From NCBI GenBank assembly GCA_005502915.1, contig SCMT01000038.1, positions 1 through 36,344 of the forward strand: a stretch of 36,344 bases of DNA, given 5' to 3'. This document shows positions 26,632 to 34,935 of this stretch, one piece after another. A model generated the notes under the pieces. That model did no database searches and was not told the DNA's origin. It was given only the letters and a program-made list of their open reading frames with translations. The position numbers and the translations under genes were made by a program. The DNA is from Lysobacteraceae bacterium 2PB. Its GTDB lineage: Bacteria; Pseudomonadota; Gammaproteobacteria; Xanthomonadales; Xanthomonadaceae. How positions within the stretch are numbered: the first letter of the stretch is position 1; each line of letters opens with the position of its first letter.

Positions 26632-28815
26632 GTGCTGCGGCTCCTGTGGCTGTCGATGCTGTACCTGCTCGGCGCCTGGTTCGCCGGGGTGCTCATCCTT
26701 GCGCCCGATGAAGTGACCCTGTTCTGGCCGGCCTCCGGCGTGGCCTACGCCGCGGTGCTGCGTTACGGCCCGCGCTGGTCGCTGTTCGTCGCGATCCCCA
26801 TCCTGGTCAACCACGCGCTGTTCGCGCCGGTGCCCCTTCCCTTCCTGCCCTATTCGGTCGGCAGCAACATCGTCGCCGCACTCGCGGGCTACCTGGTCAG
26901 CCACGCGGTGAGCGGCAACCCGACGCGGCTGAGCGTGCGCAGCGGCTTCGGCCTGACCTGCGGCGCGGTGGCCATGTCCGCCACCTCGGGGCTGATCGGC
27001 ACCCTCGGCCTGCTCGCCACGGGCATGACCGAGGCGAGCGATTTCGGGCACGCCTTCGCGCGCTGGACCATGGGCGACCTGCTCGGGATCATCTGCGTCG
27101 CGCCGACGATGCTCTACCTCACCCACACCGGCCCGAGCGAAACCGCGCCCCGCCTCGACGGCCAGGACGCGCGCCGCGAAAAGGCACTGTGGCTGGCCTG
27201 CGCGATCGCGTCCGCCGGCATCTTCTACATCGCGGGCACCTACAGCGGCCTCTATTCGCTGGGCCTGGTCTCGCTGCCGCTGGCGCTGCTGCTGTGGAGC
27301 GCGGTGCGCTTCGAGGTGCTGTGGACCCTGGTCGGCACGGGCATCGCGGTACTGGTCATCACCTCGATCACCGCGCTGGGCATCGGCGCGTTCCGCTCGC
27401 CGCAGGATCCCTTCGACGTCGCCCTGCTGCTCGCCTTCATGTGCCTGTTCGCAAACGTGCCGCTGATGCTGGCCGCGTCGATCGCCGAACAGCGCGCGGC
27501 GACGCGGCGTGCGCTGCTGCGCGCGGTGACCGACTCCGCCACCGGCCTGCCCAACCGCAGCGCCTTCGAGGAAGCGCTGCAGCGCATCGCCGCCCGCTCC
27601 GGCATCGAAGCGGGCCTGCTGTATCTCGATCTGGACCACCTGAGCCTGATCAACGACACCGTGGGCAGCGCCGCCGGCGATGCGCTGATCCAGGGCGCGG
27701 GCTCGCTGCTGCGCGCCACGGTGGACCGCAACGACGAGGTGTTCCGCATCGGCGGCGATGAGTTCGCTCTGCTGCTGCGCGGCTCGCATGCCCACGTGCT
27801 CGGCAGCGCCGAACGGGTGCTGGGCGCGATCGAGGACTATCGCGTCGGCTGGCAGGGGCAGGCGCTGAACGCGACCGCCAGCATCGGCCTGGTGACCTTC
27901 GTCGGCGGCCACGGCGACCATACCCACCTGCTGTCGCAGGCCGACACCGCCTGCTTCACCGCGAAGGAACTCGGCGGCAACCGCATCTGCATCGCCAACC
28001 AGGAACCGGGCGAACTGCAGGAACGCACGGCGGCGATGCGCTGGGCGGTGCGCATCCGCGAGGCGCTGGATCGCGGCCTGTTCGAACTGGACTGCCAGTC
28101 GATCCAGCCGCTCGACGGCGACGACGGACAGGGCCGCCACTTCGAGCTGCTGCTTCGCATGCGCGACCCGGTGACCGGGCAGCGCCTCGCACCGGGCGAT
28201 TTCATTCCCGCCGCCGAACGCTTCCAGCTCGGCGTGCAGCTGGACCGGCACGTGATCGAACTGGCGCTGGGCTGGCTGGAAGCGCGCCCGGCCGCCGCCG
28301 CAGAAGTGCACCTGTGCGCGATCAACCTCACCGCCGCATCGATGGTCGACGAGGGCTTCCAGCGCTACGTGGTCGATCGCGTGCAGCGCAGCAGCGTGCC
28401 CGCACGCAACCTCTGCTTCGAGATCACCGAGACCAGCGCGGTGCGCGATCTGGCGCGCGCGCAGGCACTCATCACGCAGCTGCGCGCGCTGGGCTGCGCG
28501 TTCGCGCTCGACGACTTCGGCACCGGCTTCTGCTCGTTCAACTACCTGCGCACGCTGGACGTGGACTACTTCAAGATCGATGGCAGCTTCGTGCGCAACC
28601 TGCAGGATTCGCCGCTGTCCACCGCCGTGGTGCGCTCGATCACCGACATCGCCCACGTGCTGCGCAAGAAGACCATCGCCGAACAGGTCGAGGACCAGGA
28701 CACGATCGTCATGCTGCGCGCGCTCGGCGTCGACATGGCCCAGGGCTACGGCCTGCACAGGCCGGAACCGCTGGAGCAGTACTTCGCCCGGGATTACGCC
28801 ACGCGGTCGAGATGA
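26632..28815 (+). CDS. MASE1-GGDEF-EAL cyclic-di-GMP protein
   Basis: A 727-residue inner-membrane protein. Residues 1-290 form a MASE1-like sensor with about eight membrane helices, containing the LFWPASGVAYAAVLRYG block. The GGDEF domain (about 300-440) has an intact RIGGDEF signature at 374; the inhibitory I-site RxxD is DRND here, so product inhibition may be lost. The EAL domain (about 470-720) has ELL in place of EAL at 505, but keeps the Glu, DDFGTG and FKIDGSF; IAEQVED replaces the usual IAEGVE. Both synthesis and breakdown of cyclic-di-GMP are possible. The GTG start follows GAGGGGGG and begins the first helix; upstream in-frame sequence overlaps the nitrilase gene. Confidence 0.92.
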   Translation: MLRLLWLSMLYLLGAWFAGVLILAPDEVTLFWPASGVAYAAVLRYGPRWSLFVAIPILVNHALFAPVPLPFLPYSVGSNIVAALAGYLVSHAVSGNPTRLSVRSGFGLTCGAVAMSATSGLIGTLGLLATGMTEASDFGHAFARWTMGDLLGIICVAPTMLYLTHTGPSETAPRLDGQDARREKALWLACAIASAGIFYIAGTYSGLYSLGLVSLPLALLLWSAVRFEVLWTLVGTGIAVLVITSITALGIGAFRSPQDPFDVALLLAFMCLFANVPLMLAASIAEQRAATRRALLRAVTDSATGLPNRSAFEEALQRIAARSGIEAGLLYLDLDHLSLINDTVGSAAGDALIQGAGSLLRATVDRNDEVFRIGGDEFALLLRGSHAHVLGSAERVLGAIEDYRVGWQGQALNATASIGLVTFVGGHGDHTHLLSQADTACFTAKELGGNRICIANQEPGELQERTAAMRWAVRIREALDRGLFELDCQSIQPLDGDDGQGRHFELLLRMRDPVTGQRLAPGDFIPAAERFQLGVQLDRHVIELALGWLEARPAAAAEVHLCAINLTAASMVDEGFQRYVVDRVQRSSVPARNLCFEITETSAVRDLARAQALITQLRALGCAFALDDFGTGFCSFNYLRTLDVDYFKIDGSFVRNLQDSPLSTAVVRSITDIAHVLRKKTIAEQVEDQDTIVMLRALGVDMAQGYGLHRPEPLEQYFARDYATRSR

Positions 28816-28845
28816 GGTCCTGGCCGGGCGCTTCGATGCAGCCGA

Positions 28846-29958
28846 TCACCCCCGCGCCACGATCTCCAGCGCGTCGTCGAGCAGGCCGGCGGCGGTGACG
28901 GCGGCGCCAGCACCGGGGCCCTGGATCACCAGCGGCTGCCGGTCGTAGCGGTCGCTCCAGATCGCGACGCGGTTGTCGGTGCCCGCACCGCCGGCCAGCG
29001 GATGGTCCGCCGGCAGCGACTGCAGTCCGACGCGCGCGCCCCCGTCTTCCAGTCGCGCGATGAAACGCAGCTTCTCGCCGCGCTTGTAGGCGTCGGCGAA
29101 GCGCTCGCGCATCGGCGCGTCGAGTTCGGGCAGCGCGGCATCCACGTCCGTCGCCGACAGCGCGGCCAGCGTCTGCGGCACCAGCGAATCGACCTCCACC
29201 GCGGCGCTGTCCAGGGCCACGCCGGCGGCGCGCGCGAGAATCAGGATCTTGCGCCGTACATCCTCGCCAGACAGGTCGTCGCGCGGATCGGGCTCGGTAT
29301 AGCCGGCATCGCGCGCCTGGCGCACGAAGCCCGAGAACGGCCGCAGGCCGTCGTAGTGATTGAACAGCCATGCGAGCGAACCCGACAGCACGCCGGCGAT
29401 GGCGTGGATGCGGTCGCCGCCCGCCTGCAGGGCGCGGATCGAACGCAGCAGCGGCAGGCCGGCGCCGACGGTGGCGCTGTCGCCGTACCGCGTGCCGCCG
29501 AGCGCGCAGGCCTCGCGGATCTCGTGCCAGCGCGCCAGCGAGGTGCCCTGCCCCAGCTTGCAGGCGGTGACGACATGGATGCCGTCCGCCAGCCAGGTCG
29601 CGTGGCGTTCGGTCACCGCTTCGCTGGCGGTGGCATCGATGACGATGCGCGTGCCGTGCGCGCCGAGCGCGGGCGCCACCGCGTCAAGCGACGGCGGCGC
29701 GTGCGATGCCACTCCCGACACCGCACGCGCTGCCGCCTCGGCCGTGGACGCCGGCCTGAACCCGAACCTCGAATTGGCCACGTACTGCAGCGACAACCGC
29801 TCGCCCAGCCGCGTGCCATGCCACCCCGCGAGCCGCGCCAGCACCGCACTGCCGACGGTGCCGGTGCCCAGCAGCGCGATCCGCGCCGGCACGTCGGCCG
29901 CGCGCGACTGCGGGCGCGCGGCGACGCCGATGTGCGCGATGACGACCTCTCCGCTCAC
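28846..29958 (-). CDS. hom: Homoserine dehydrogenase
   Basis: A 370-residue NAD(P)-dependent enzyme interconverting aspartate semialdehyde and homoserine, the branch point to threonine and methionine. Rossmann motif LLGTGTVG at residues 29-36, then VVTACKLGQG, the catalytic region AGVLSGSLAWLFN and the signature EPDPRDDLSGEDVRRK. No aspartokinase or ACT domain is present, so it is the short catalytic form, like the C-terminal half of ThrA, and probably not feedback-inhibited by threonine through an ACT site. The start is GTG overlapping the metB stop (GTGA). It is the last gene of the SAM-riboswitch-controlled metX-metB-hom operon. Confidence 0.93.
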   Translation of the reverse strand: MSGEVVIAHIGVAARPQSRAADVPARIALLGTGTVGSAVLARLAGWHGTRLGERLSLQYVANSRFGFRPASTAEAAARAVSGVASHAPPSLDAVAPALGAHGTRIVIDATASEAVTERHATWLADGIHVVTACKLGQGTSLARWHEIREACALGGTRYGDSATVGAGLPLLRSIRALQAGGDRIHAIAGVLSGSLAWLFNHYDGLRPFSGFVRQARDAGYTEPDPRDDLSGEDVRRKILILARAAGVALDSAAVEVDSLVPQTLAALSATDVDAALPELDAPMRERFADAYKRGEKLRFIARLEDGGARVGLQSLPADHPLAGGAGTDNRVAIWSDRYDRQPLVIQGPGAGAAVTAAGLLDDALEIVARG

Positions 29959-31187
29959 AGCACGACCTGTTTCGTGCAGGGTTTTCGCGCATCGGCCACG
30001 GCCTGCGCGCGCGCGAGGCCGGCGGCGATGTCGGCGACCAGGTCGTCGGCATGCTCGATGCCCACCGACAGGCGCACCAGGCCGTCGCCGATGCCGGCGG
30101 CGGCACGCGCTTCCGGCGTCATCGCGGCATGGGTCATGGTCGCCGGGTGCGCGACCAGGCTCTCGACGCCGCCCAGCGATTCGGCCAGCGTGAAGTACTG
30201 CAGGCCGTCGACGAAGGCGCGCACCGCCTCCTCGCCACCGTCGAGTTCGAGCGAGAGCATCGCGCCGAAGCCCTTCTGCTGGCGCGCGGCCAGCGCATGG
30301 CCCGGATGCGAAGCCAGCCCCGGGTAGTGCAGCTTGCGCACCACAGGATGGTCCTGCAGCAGCGCGATCAGCGCATGGGTGTTCTCCTGGTGCACGCGCA
30401 GGCGCGCATCCAGGGTGCGCAGGCCGCGCAGGGTGAGGAAGCTGTCGAACGGCGAGCCGGTCAGGCCCAGCGCGTTCGCCCACCACACCAGCTGCTGGTG
30501 CTGCTCGGCATCCTTCGCGACGACCGCGCCGCCGACCACGTCGCTGTGGCCGTTGATGTACTTGGTGGTCGAATGGATGACGTAGTCCGCGCCGAATTCG
30601 ATCGGGCGCTGCAGCGCCGGCGACAGGAAGGTGTTGTCGACCACCACGCGCGCGCCCGCGGCGTGCGCGGCTTCGATCACGAAGCGCAGGTCGGTGATGC
30701 GCAGCAGCGGGTTCGACGGGGTTTCGATCCACACCACCGCCGGCTTCAGCGCCAGCGCCTCGGCCAGCGCGCGCGGATCGGTCAGGTCGACCGTGGACAG
30801 CTCGAACGCGCCCTTGTTCGCCAGCGCGTTGAACAGGCGCCAGCTGCCGCCGTACGCGTCGTGCGGCACCACCAGGCGCTCGCCCTGCTTGAGCAGCGCG
30901 TGCAGCAGCAGGGTGATCGCGGACATGCCGGTGGAGGTGACCACGCCGCCGGCGCCGCCTTCCAGTTCCGCCAGCGCTTCGCCGAGCAGGTCGCGCGTGG
31001 GATTGCCGCTGCGCGTGTAGTCGTATTTCCGCTTCTCGCCGAAGCCGGCGAAGCTGAAGTTCGACGAGAGCACGATCGGCGGCGTCACCGCGCCGTAGGC
31101 CGTGTCGCTGTCGATGCCGGCGCGCACCGCGCGGGTCGCCGATTGCGGCTCGCCGCCGTTGAAGGGTCCATTCAGGGTCGCGCTCAT
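29955..31187 (-). CDS. metB: Cystathionine gamma-synthase (Cys/Met metabolism PLP enzyme)
   Basis: A 410-residue PLP enzyme of the trans-sulfuration family. It joins acyl-homoserine and cysteine to cystathionine, or possibly sulfide to homocysteine. Blocks: YDYTRSGNPTRDLLGEALAELEGG, STGMSAITLLLHAL, DNTFLSPALQRP, and the PLP-lysine Lys209 in HSTTKYINGHSD. MetB rather than MetZ/MetC is inferred from the neighbour metX and general pattern; these sub-families are hard to separate by eye. The ATG overlaps the metX stop (ATGA), and the stop overlaps the hom start. Confidence 0.9.
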   Translation of the reverse strand: MSATLNGPFNGGEPQSATRAVRAGIDSDTAYGAVTPPIVLSSNFSFAGFGEKRKYDYTRSGNPTRDLLGEALAELEGGAGGVVTSTGMSAITLLLHALLKQGERLVVPHDAYGGSWRLFNALANKGAFELSTVDLTDPRALAEALALKPAVVWIETPSNPLLRITDLRFVIEAAHAAGARVVVDNTFLSPALQRPIEFGADYVIHSTTKYINGHSDVVGGAVVAKDAEQHQQLVWWANALGLTGSPFDSFLTLRGLRTLDARLRVHQENTHALIALLQDHPVVRKLHYPGLASHPGHALAARQQKGFGAMLSLELDGGEEAVRAFVDGLQYFTLAESLGGVESLVAHPATMTHAAMTPEARAAAGIGDGLVRLSVGIEHADDLVADIAAGLARAQAVADARKPCTKQVVL

Positions 31188-32224
31188 GCCACGTCTCCAC
31201 ACACGTCTTCGAGGGATTTGCCGAGGATGTCCGCGATCTCGCGCGGCTCGGTCAGGAAAGCGTCGTGCCCGTACTTCGAGCGCAACACACGGATTTCGCC
31301 GCGCGGCAGGCCTTCGGCCAGCGCGAACAGATCGTCCAGGGGCACCAGGCGGTCCTCGACGATCGCGACCACGGTGGTCGGCACGCGCACTTCGCGCGGA
31401 TCCACGCGATGCAGGTCGATCGATTCGGACAGGCGCAGGAAGGCCGTGGGCGAGGTGCGCGCGACCCAGGTCGCGGCGCAGTGTTCGAGGTAGTCCTGGG
31501 CGGCCACGCGCGCGCGGCCGTGCACCAGCCGCGGCGCTTCGTCGAAGCGCTCGGCGAATTCGTTCGGCGTGCGGTAGCTGAGCATCGCCAGCTGGCGGGC
31601 CAGCGCCAGGCCCTGGCCTTCGTCGCACTGCAGCTGGCCCAGCGCCACCGCCTGGCGCTGCAGCGCGCGCCACGCGCTGGCGTAGGGATGCGCGCGGTGC
31701 GCGCCGCTGATCGCGACGAGGCGACGCACGCGCTGCGGATGGCGCGCGGCGAACTGCAGGCCGACCATCGCGCCGTAGGAGCTGCCGATGAAGGCGGCGG
31801 CCTTCGCCACGCCCAGCGCATCGAGCACGGCGGCGATGGCGTCGGCCTGGTCGGCGCTGTCGATGGCCACGTCGAGGCTGCCGTCGGCGCCGAGCCAGTC
31901 GATCGACAGCAGGCGGAAGCGGCGCGCATCCAGGCCGATGCCGCTCTGGTTCTGCCACCAGCCGTTCTCGGGGAAGTCGTGGCTGGCGATGGCGTGGCGA
32001 TGGGCGGAGATGCCGCCGGCCACGATCAGCAGCGGCGCGTCGACCGGGCCGACCACTTCCCAGGCGATGTCCACGTCGCGCTCGCCGGCATGGCGCATCG
32101 ACAGCGTCGCGCGCAGGCGGCCACGGATGGCGCGCGGGGCGGACGGCAGGTCGGCGACATGGGGCACGTACCGACAGGCGTCGGCGACGGGCTCGGCGAG
32201 AGCGGGGGTGGCGGCGAAGGACAT
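31184..32224 (-). CDS. metX: Homoserine O-acyltransferase
   Basis: A 346-residue alpha/beta-hydrolase-fold enzyme activating homoserine for methionine synthesis. The nucleophile elbow is IGSSYGAMVG with Ser149, followed by EDRLVPLDD (Asp) and the catalytic His in YGHDAFL. The N-terminal block PLLIVAGGISAHRH and FPENGWWQ belong to the MetX family; the acyl donor (acetyl- or succinyl-CoA) cannot be read with certainty, and Xanthomonad-type MetX are reported to use succinyl-CoA. The start is set by GGAGA seven bases upstream. The first gene of the operon, under a SAM-I riboswitch. The in-frame ATG at 32455 lies inside the riboswitch and is not used. Confidence 0.93.
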   Translation of the reverse strand: MSFAATPALAEPVADACRYVPHVADLPSAPRAIRGRLRATLSMRHAGERDVDIAWEVVGPVDAPLLIVAGGISAHRHAIASHDFPENGWWQNQSGIGLDARRFRLLSIDWLGADGSLDVAIDSADQADAIAAVLDALGVAKAAAFIGSSYGAMVGLQFAARHPQRVRRLVAISGAHRAHPYASAWRALQRQAVALGQLQCDEGQGLALARQLAMLSYRTPNEFAERFDEAPRLVHGRARVAAQDYLEHCAATWVARTSPTAFLRLSESIDLHRVDPREVRVPTTVVAIVEDRLVPLDDLFALAEGLPRGEIRVLRSKYGHDAFLTEPREIADILGKSLEDVCGDVA

Positions 32225-32229
32225 GGCGC

Positions 32230-32269
32230 GGTCTCCGTGGAGGGGGCCATCAGAGGCCGCGGGGAGACC
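32230..32269 (-). promoter_or_regulatory. Ribosome-binding-site sequestering hairpin of metX (riboswitch expression platform)
   Basis: On the minus strand GGTCTCC (32263-32269) is perfectly complementary to GGAGACC (32230-32236), and the latter contains the metX Shine-Dalgarno, five bases from the ATG. GGCC segments between can extend the pairing. Together with a perfect GGCGATCC/GGATCGCC stem just upstream (32286-32314 region), this looks like a switchable leader acting on translation; no T-run terminator is present. Confidence 0.7.
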
Positions 32270-32316
32270 GGAGAGTCGTTGTCGACGGCGATCCGACCGG
32301 TGTGGGGGATCGCCAC

Positions 32317-32453
32317 GCGCAACCATCTTCACGGCGGACACAGGGTCCCCGCAGGAATTGGCACCTTCATAGTCCCGGCCGCGTCGCGGTCGGTACCAAC
32401 AGGTTGCCCCGGCTTCAAAGGGCCTGTCCCTCAGCCGGTCTTGATGGATGCGC
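32317..32453 (-). promoter_or_regulatory. SAM-I (S-box) riboswitch aptamer
   Basis: Read on the minus strand, the conserved core of the SAM-I class appears in order: ATCAAGA, GAGGGACAGGCCC, TTTGAAGCC, GGCAACC, and the P4 region TGAAGGTGCCAATTCC followed by GAAGATG. The terminal helix P1 forms between GCGCATCCATC (5', to 32453) and GATGGTTGCGC (3', to 32317), 11 positions with one mismatch. The K-turn/pseudoknot landmarks are in the right spacing. It precedes metX, as expected for a switch that shuts methionine synthesis when S-adenosylmethionine is plentiful. In most Gammaproteobacteria this job is done by the MetJ repressor. Confidence 0.93.
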
Positions 32454-32455
32454 AC

Positions 32456-32483
32456 AGGATAGCGCTGCGCTGCAGCATGTCAA
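32456..32483 (-). promoter_or_regulatory. Promoter of the metX-metB-hom operon
   Basis: On the minus strand TTGACA (32483-32478), a 16-base spacer and TATCCT (32461-32456). The predicted RNA start near 32449 falls at the first bases of riboswitch helix P1, so the aptamer begins at the very 5' end of the transcript. Confidence 0.75.
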
Positions 32484-32544
32484 TCGCTTCATCCGCATAG
32501 AACGATATTTCATAAGCCGCTGTCCATCCGCGCCCCTGTTCGTC

Positions 32545-32550
32545 GATACT
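32545..32550 (+). promoter_or_regulatory. -10-like element seven bases before the phytase-like gene
   Basis: GATACT ends seven bases before the ATG at 32558, placing the expected RNA start at or next to the start codon. It is divergent from the metX promoter. Confidence 0.4.
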
Positions 32551-32557
32551 CGCGGAC

Positions 32558-33658
32558 ATGCCTACGACCCACCGCAGCCTCATCGCGGCCGGCCTGCTCC
32601 TCTGCGCGACAGGATTCGCCGCAGCCGGCTCCGCCACAGCACCGCGCACCGCCACCGCGCCCCATTCCGCACCGATCGTCGTGACCGAGGCCTACGTCTC
32701 GCCCGAATCGCCCGGCGACGAACTGGACTCCCTCGCGACCTGGCGCCATCCCGACGGCCGGACCTGGCTGATCGCCACCGCCAAGTCCAGCCATCAGCTC
32801 GTCGTCTTCGACGCCGACACGGGCGAGCGCCTCCGCGCGATCGGCGGCAAGGGCAGCCTGCCCGGCCAGTTCAGGCGCCCCAACGGGATCGCGATACTCG
32901 GCGACCGCCTGTTCGTGGTCGAACGCGACAACCGCCGCATCCAGGTACTGTCGCTGCCGGACTTCGCGCCGGTCGCCAGCTTCGGCAGCGACGAACTGCG
33001 CGCGCCCTATGGCCTGTGGCTCAATCCCGATGCCGACGGCGGCGGCGCCGATCTCTACGTCACCGACAGCTTCATGTACGGCGAGCGCTTCGATGTGCTG
33101 CCGCCGCTGGCCGAACTGGACCAGCGCGTGCGCCGCTACCGGCTGACGTTCGACGCGAACGGCAGTGTGCGCGCCGAAGCGCGCGGCCACTTCGGCGACA
33201 CCGGCGAACGCGACGCCCTGCGGATCGTCGAGTCCATCGCCGGCGACCCGGCGCACGATCGCCTGCTGATCGCCGACGAATACCACCCGAAATCGACGCT
33301 GCGCGAATACACGCTCGCGGGCAAGGCGACCGGCCGGCAGTTGCCCGAGGACACCTTCTCGTTCGAGGCCGAAGGCGTCGCCCTGTGGACCTGCCGTCGC
33401 GGCAAGGGCTACTGGGTGTCGGTCGACCAGTTGGCGCCGCTGACGGTCTTCCACGTCTTCGACCGGAAGACATTGGCGCGGGTGGGCAGCATCACCGGCC
33501 GCACGGTCGCGACCACCGACGGCATCGCGCTGCGCAGCGAAGGCAACGCCCGTTTTCCCAGCGGCGCGCTGTACGCGGTGCACGCCGACAAGTCGGTCGC
33601 CGCGTTCGACCTGCGCGACGTGATCGCCGCGCTCAAGCTCGATCGCAGCTGCCGCTGA
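32558..33658 (+). CDS. Exported beta-propeller protein, phytase-like
   Basis: A 366-residue exported protein with a signal peptide (about residues 1-23, LIAAGLLLCATGFAAAG). The rest reads as a propeller related to beta-propeller phytases and NHL-type repeats: DSLATWRHPDGRTWLIATAK, GQFRRPNGIAILGDRLFVVERDNRRIQV, LLIADEYHPKSTLREY, FEAEGVALW, GKGYWVSVDQ, and FPSGALYAVHADKSVAAFDL. Acidic and aromatic residues at these places coordinate calcium and phosphate in phytases, but I cannot verify the full ligand set, so phosphate release from phytate is a possibility, not a call. It ends seven bases before an M23 peptidase gene. Confidence 0.8.
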   Translation: MPTTHRSLIAAGLLLCATGFAAAGSATAPRTATAPHSAPIVVTEAYVSPESPGDELDSLATWRHPDGRTWLIATAKSSHQLVVFDADTGERLRAIGGKGSLPGQFRRPNGIAILGDRLFVVERDNRRIQVLSLPDFAPVASFGSDELRAPYGLWLNPDADGGGADLYVTDSFMYGERFDVLPPLAELDQRVRRYRLTFDANGSVRAEARGHFGDTGERDALRIVESIAGDPAHDRLLIADEYHPKSTLREYTLAGKATGRQLPEDTFSFEAEGVALWTCRRGKGYWVSVDQLAPLTVFHVFDRKTLARVGSITGRTVATTDGIALRSEGNARFPSGALYAVHADKSVAAFDLRDVIAALKLDRSCR

Positions 33659-33665
33659 TCCCGGC

Positions 33666-34553
33666 ATGCGCGCCGCCAGCGCCATCCTGACGGGACTGCT
33701 CGGGACGCTCGTCCCGTTCGCCTGCGTCGCCGCGCCGGCAGACGACGACGCGCGCGTCGCCCTGCGCCTGAGCGACACCGGCGACGGCGTGGAAGCCCGC
33801 GCCGACAATCGCCTGGCCGGCCCGGTTGAAGTGCTGCTGTCCGCGCCCGAAGGTCGACGCGCGCCGGCAGCGGTGCCCGCCCTGCCCGCCCGCACCGTGC
33901 TCCCCGCCTACGACCGCCGCGTGCTCACCCGCCTGCAGGCCATGCCTGCGACGGCGCTGCAGTTGCGCATGATCCCCGGCTCGCCCAACGCGAAACCCCG
34001 CGATGTCGAATACGGCTATCCGCTGGGCACCCGCGAACTGCGCATCACGCAAAGCTGGGGCGGCCAGCACAGCCATCGCGACGCCGAGAACCGGCACGCC
34101 GTGGATTTCGCGGTCGACGAAGGCACGCCCGTGCTCGCCGCGCGCGCCGGCACCGTGATGGACATCGAAAGCGGTTTCAACACGACCGGTCGCAGCGCCA
34201 CCGACGCCGGCCGCGCGAACTACGTCCGCATCCTCCACGACGACGGCACGATGGCGCTGTACGCGCACCTCAAGACCGACGGCGTGCGCGTGCGCATCGG
34301 CCAGCCCGTGCGCAGGGGCGACGCGATCGGCCTGTCCGGCAACACCGGCTTCAGCGCCGGCCCGCACCTGCACTTCGTGGTGCAGGTCAATCGCGGCATG
34401 TCGCTCGAATCGATCCCGTTCCGCATGTTCGGCCCGCAGGGGATCCTGCGGTTCAGCGAGGCGGTGACGGAGACGCCCCCCGCCGACGGCGATGCCGGAT
34501 CACCAGCGGCCACGGCACCCGGGCAACGGCCGAAGCACGTGCAGACGCGATGA
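33666..34553 (+). CDS. M23-family (LytM-like) peptidoglycan endopeptidase
   Basis: A 295-residue exported zinc peptidase. Signal peptide about residues 1-23 (CVAAPADD). An N-terminal beta domain (25-110) leads to the M23 domain (about 115-265) with zinc ligands His144 and Asp148 in RHAVDFAVDEG, and the His234-x-His236 pair in GPHLHFVVQ, all present, so it is predicted active on peptidoglycan cross-bridges. TLVAARAG-like and YAHL strands (VLAARAGTV, ALYAHLK) complete the fold. The tail after 270 is Pro/Ala-rich. Its stop overlaps the start of a small unknown ORF. Confidence 0.92.
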   Translation: MRAASAILTGLLGTLVPFACVAAPADDDARVALRLSDTGDGVEARADNRLAGPVEVLLSAPEGRRAPAAVPALPARTVLPAYDRRVLTRLQAMPATALQLRMIPGSPNAKPRDVEYGYPLGTRELRITQSWGGQHSHRDAENRHAVDFAVDEGTPVLAARAGTVMDIESGFNTTGRSATDAGRANYVRILHDDGTMALYAHLKTDGVRVRIGQPVRRGDAIGLSGNTGFSAGPHLHFVVQVNRGMSLESIPFRMFGPQGILRFSEAVTETPPADGDAGSPAATAPGQRPKHVQTR

Positions 34554-34882
34554 CCTGGTACATCACCATCCTCGCTCCGGACCCCGAGGAATGCCTGGAA
34601 ACCGCCGTCATCAGCGATTTCCTGCAGCAGCAACTTGGTTTCCACAAAAGGGGCACGGATTTCGTGGGCACCGACCCGCTCGTTCCTGTCCTTGCCGTCG
34701 TCGCGAAGGGGCATGGTTCGGGCTATTGGGTGGGCGAGACGCTGCCCGGAACCGCCAACCTCGTGGATCTGATCTGCCGGGATGACCTCAACAGGAACGC
34801 TTACATCGGCATCGCGCGGAAAATCATGGCGTTCACCGGATGGAACGCTGAAAGCGACGACGACGGCATCGACCTGACGTGA
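34550..34882 (+). CDS. Small cytosolic hypothetical protein overlapping the M23 gene
   Basis: A 110-residue soluble protein starting at ATGA on the M23 stop, so co-translated with it. It has no signal or membrane segment and is acidic (DPEECLE, DDDGID). Codon use is less GC-biased than in flanking genes (for example CTTGGTTTCCACAAAAGG), hinting at recent arrival. It reads as one alpha/beta domain (WYITILAPDPEECLETAVI, GYWVGETLPGTANLVDLICRDD). Family not recognised. An immunity or regulatory partner of the peptidase is only speculation. Confidence 0.65.
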   Translation: MTWYITILAPDPEECLETAVISDFLQQQLGFHKRGTDFVGTDPLVPVLAVVAKGHGSGYWVGETLPGTANLVDLICRDDLNRNAYIGIARKIMAFTGWNAESDDDGIDLT

Positions 34883-34935
34883 CATCCAGCCAGGCAACAT
34901 CCATGTCGCATGCGCTGCTCCATTCGGGCAGGCGC

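Noticed and set aside
28846-31200. Apparent 784-residue fusion upstream of homoserine dehydrogenase on the minus strand
   Set aside because: The N-terminal part is metB read in the wrong frame; metB and hom are separate genes with a GTGA overlap at 29955-29958.
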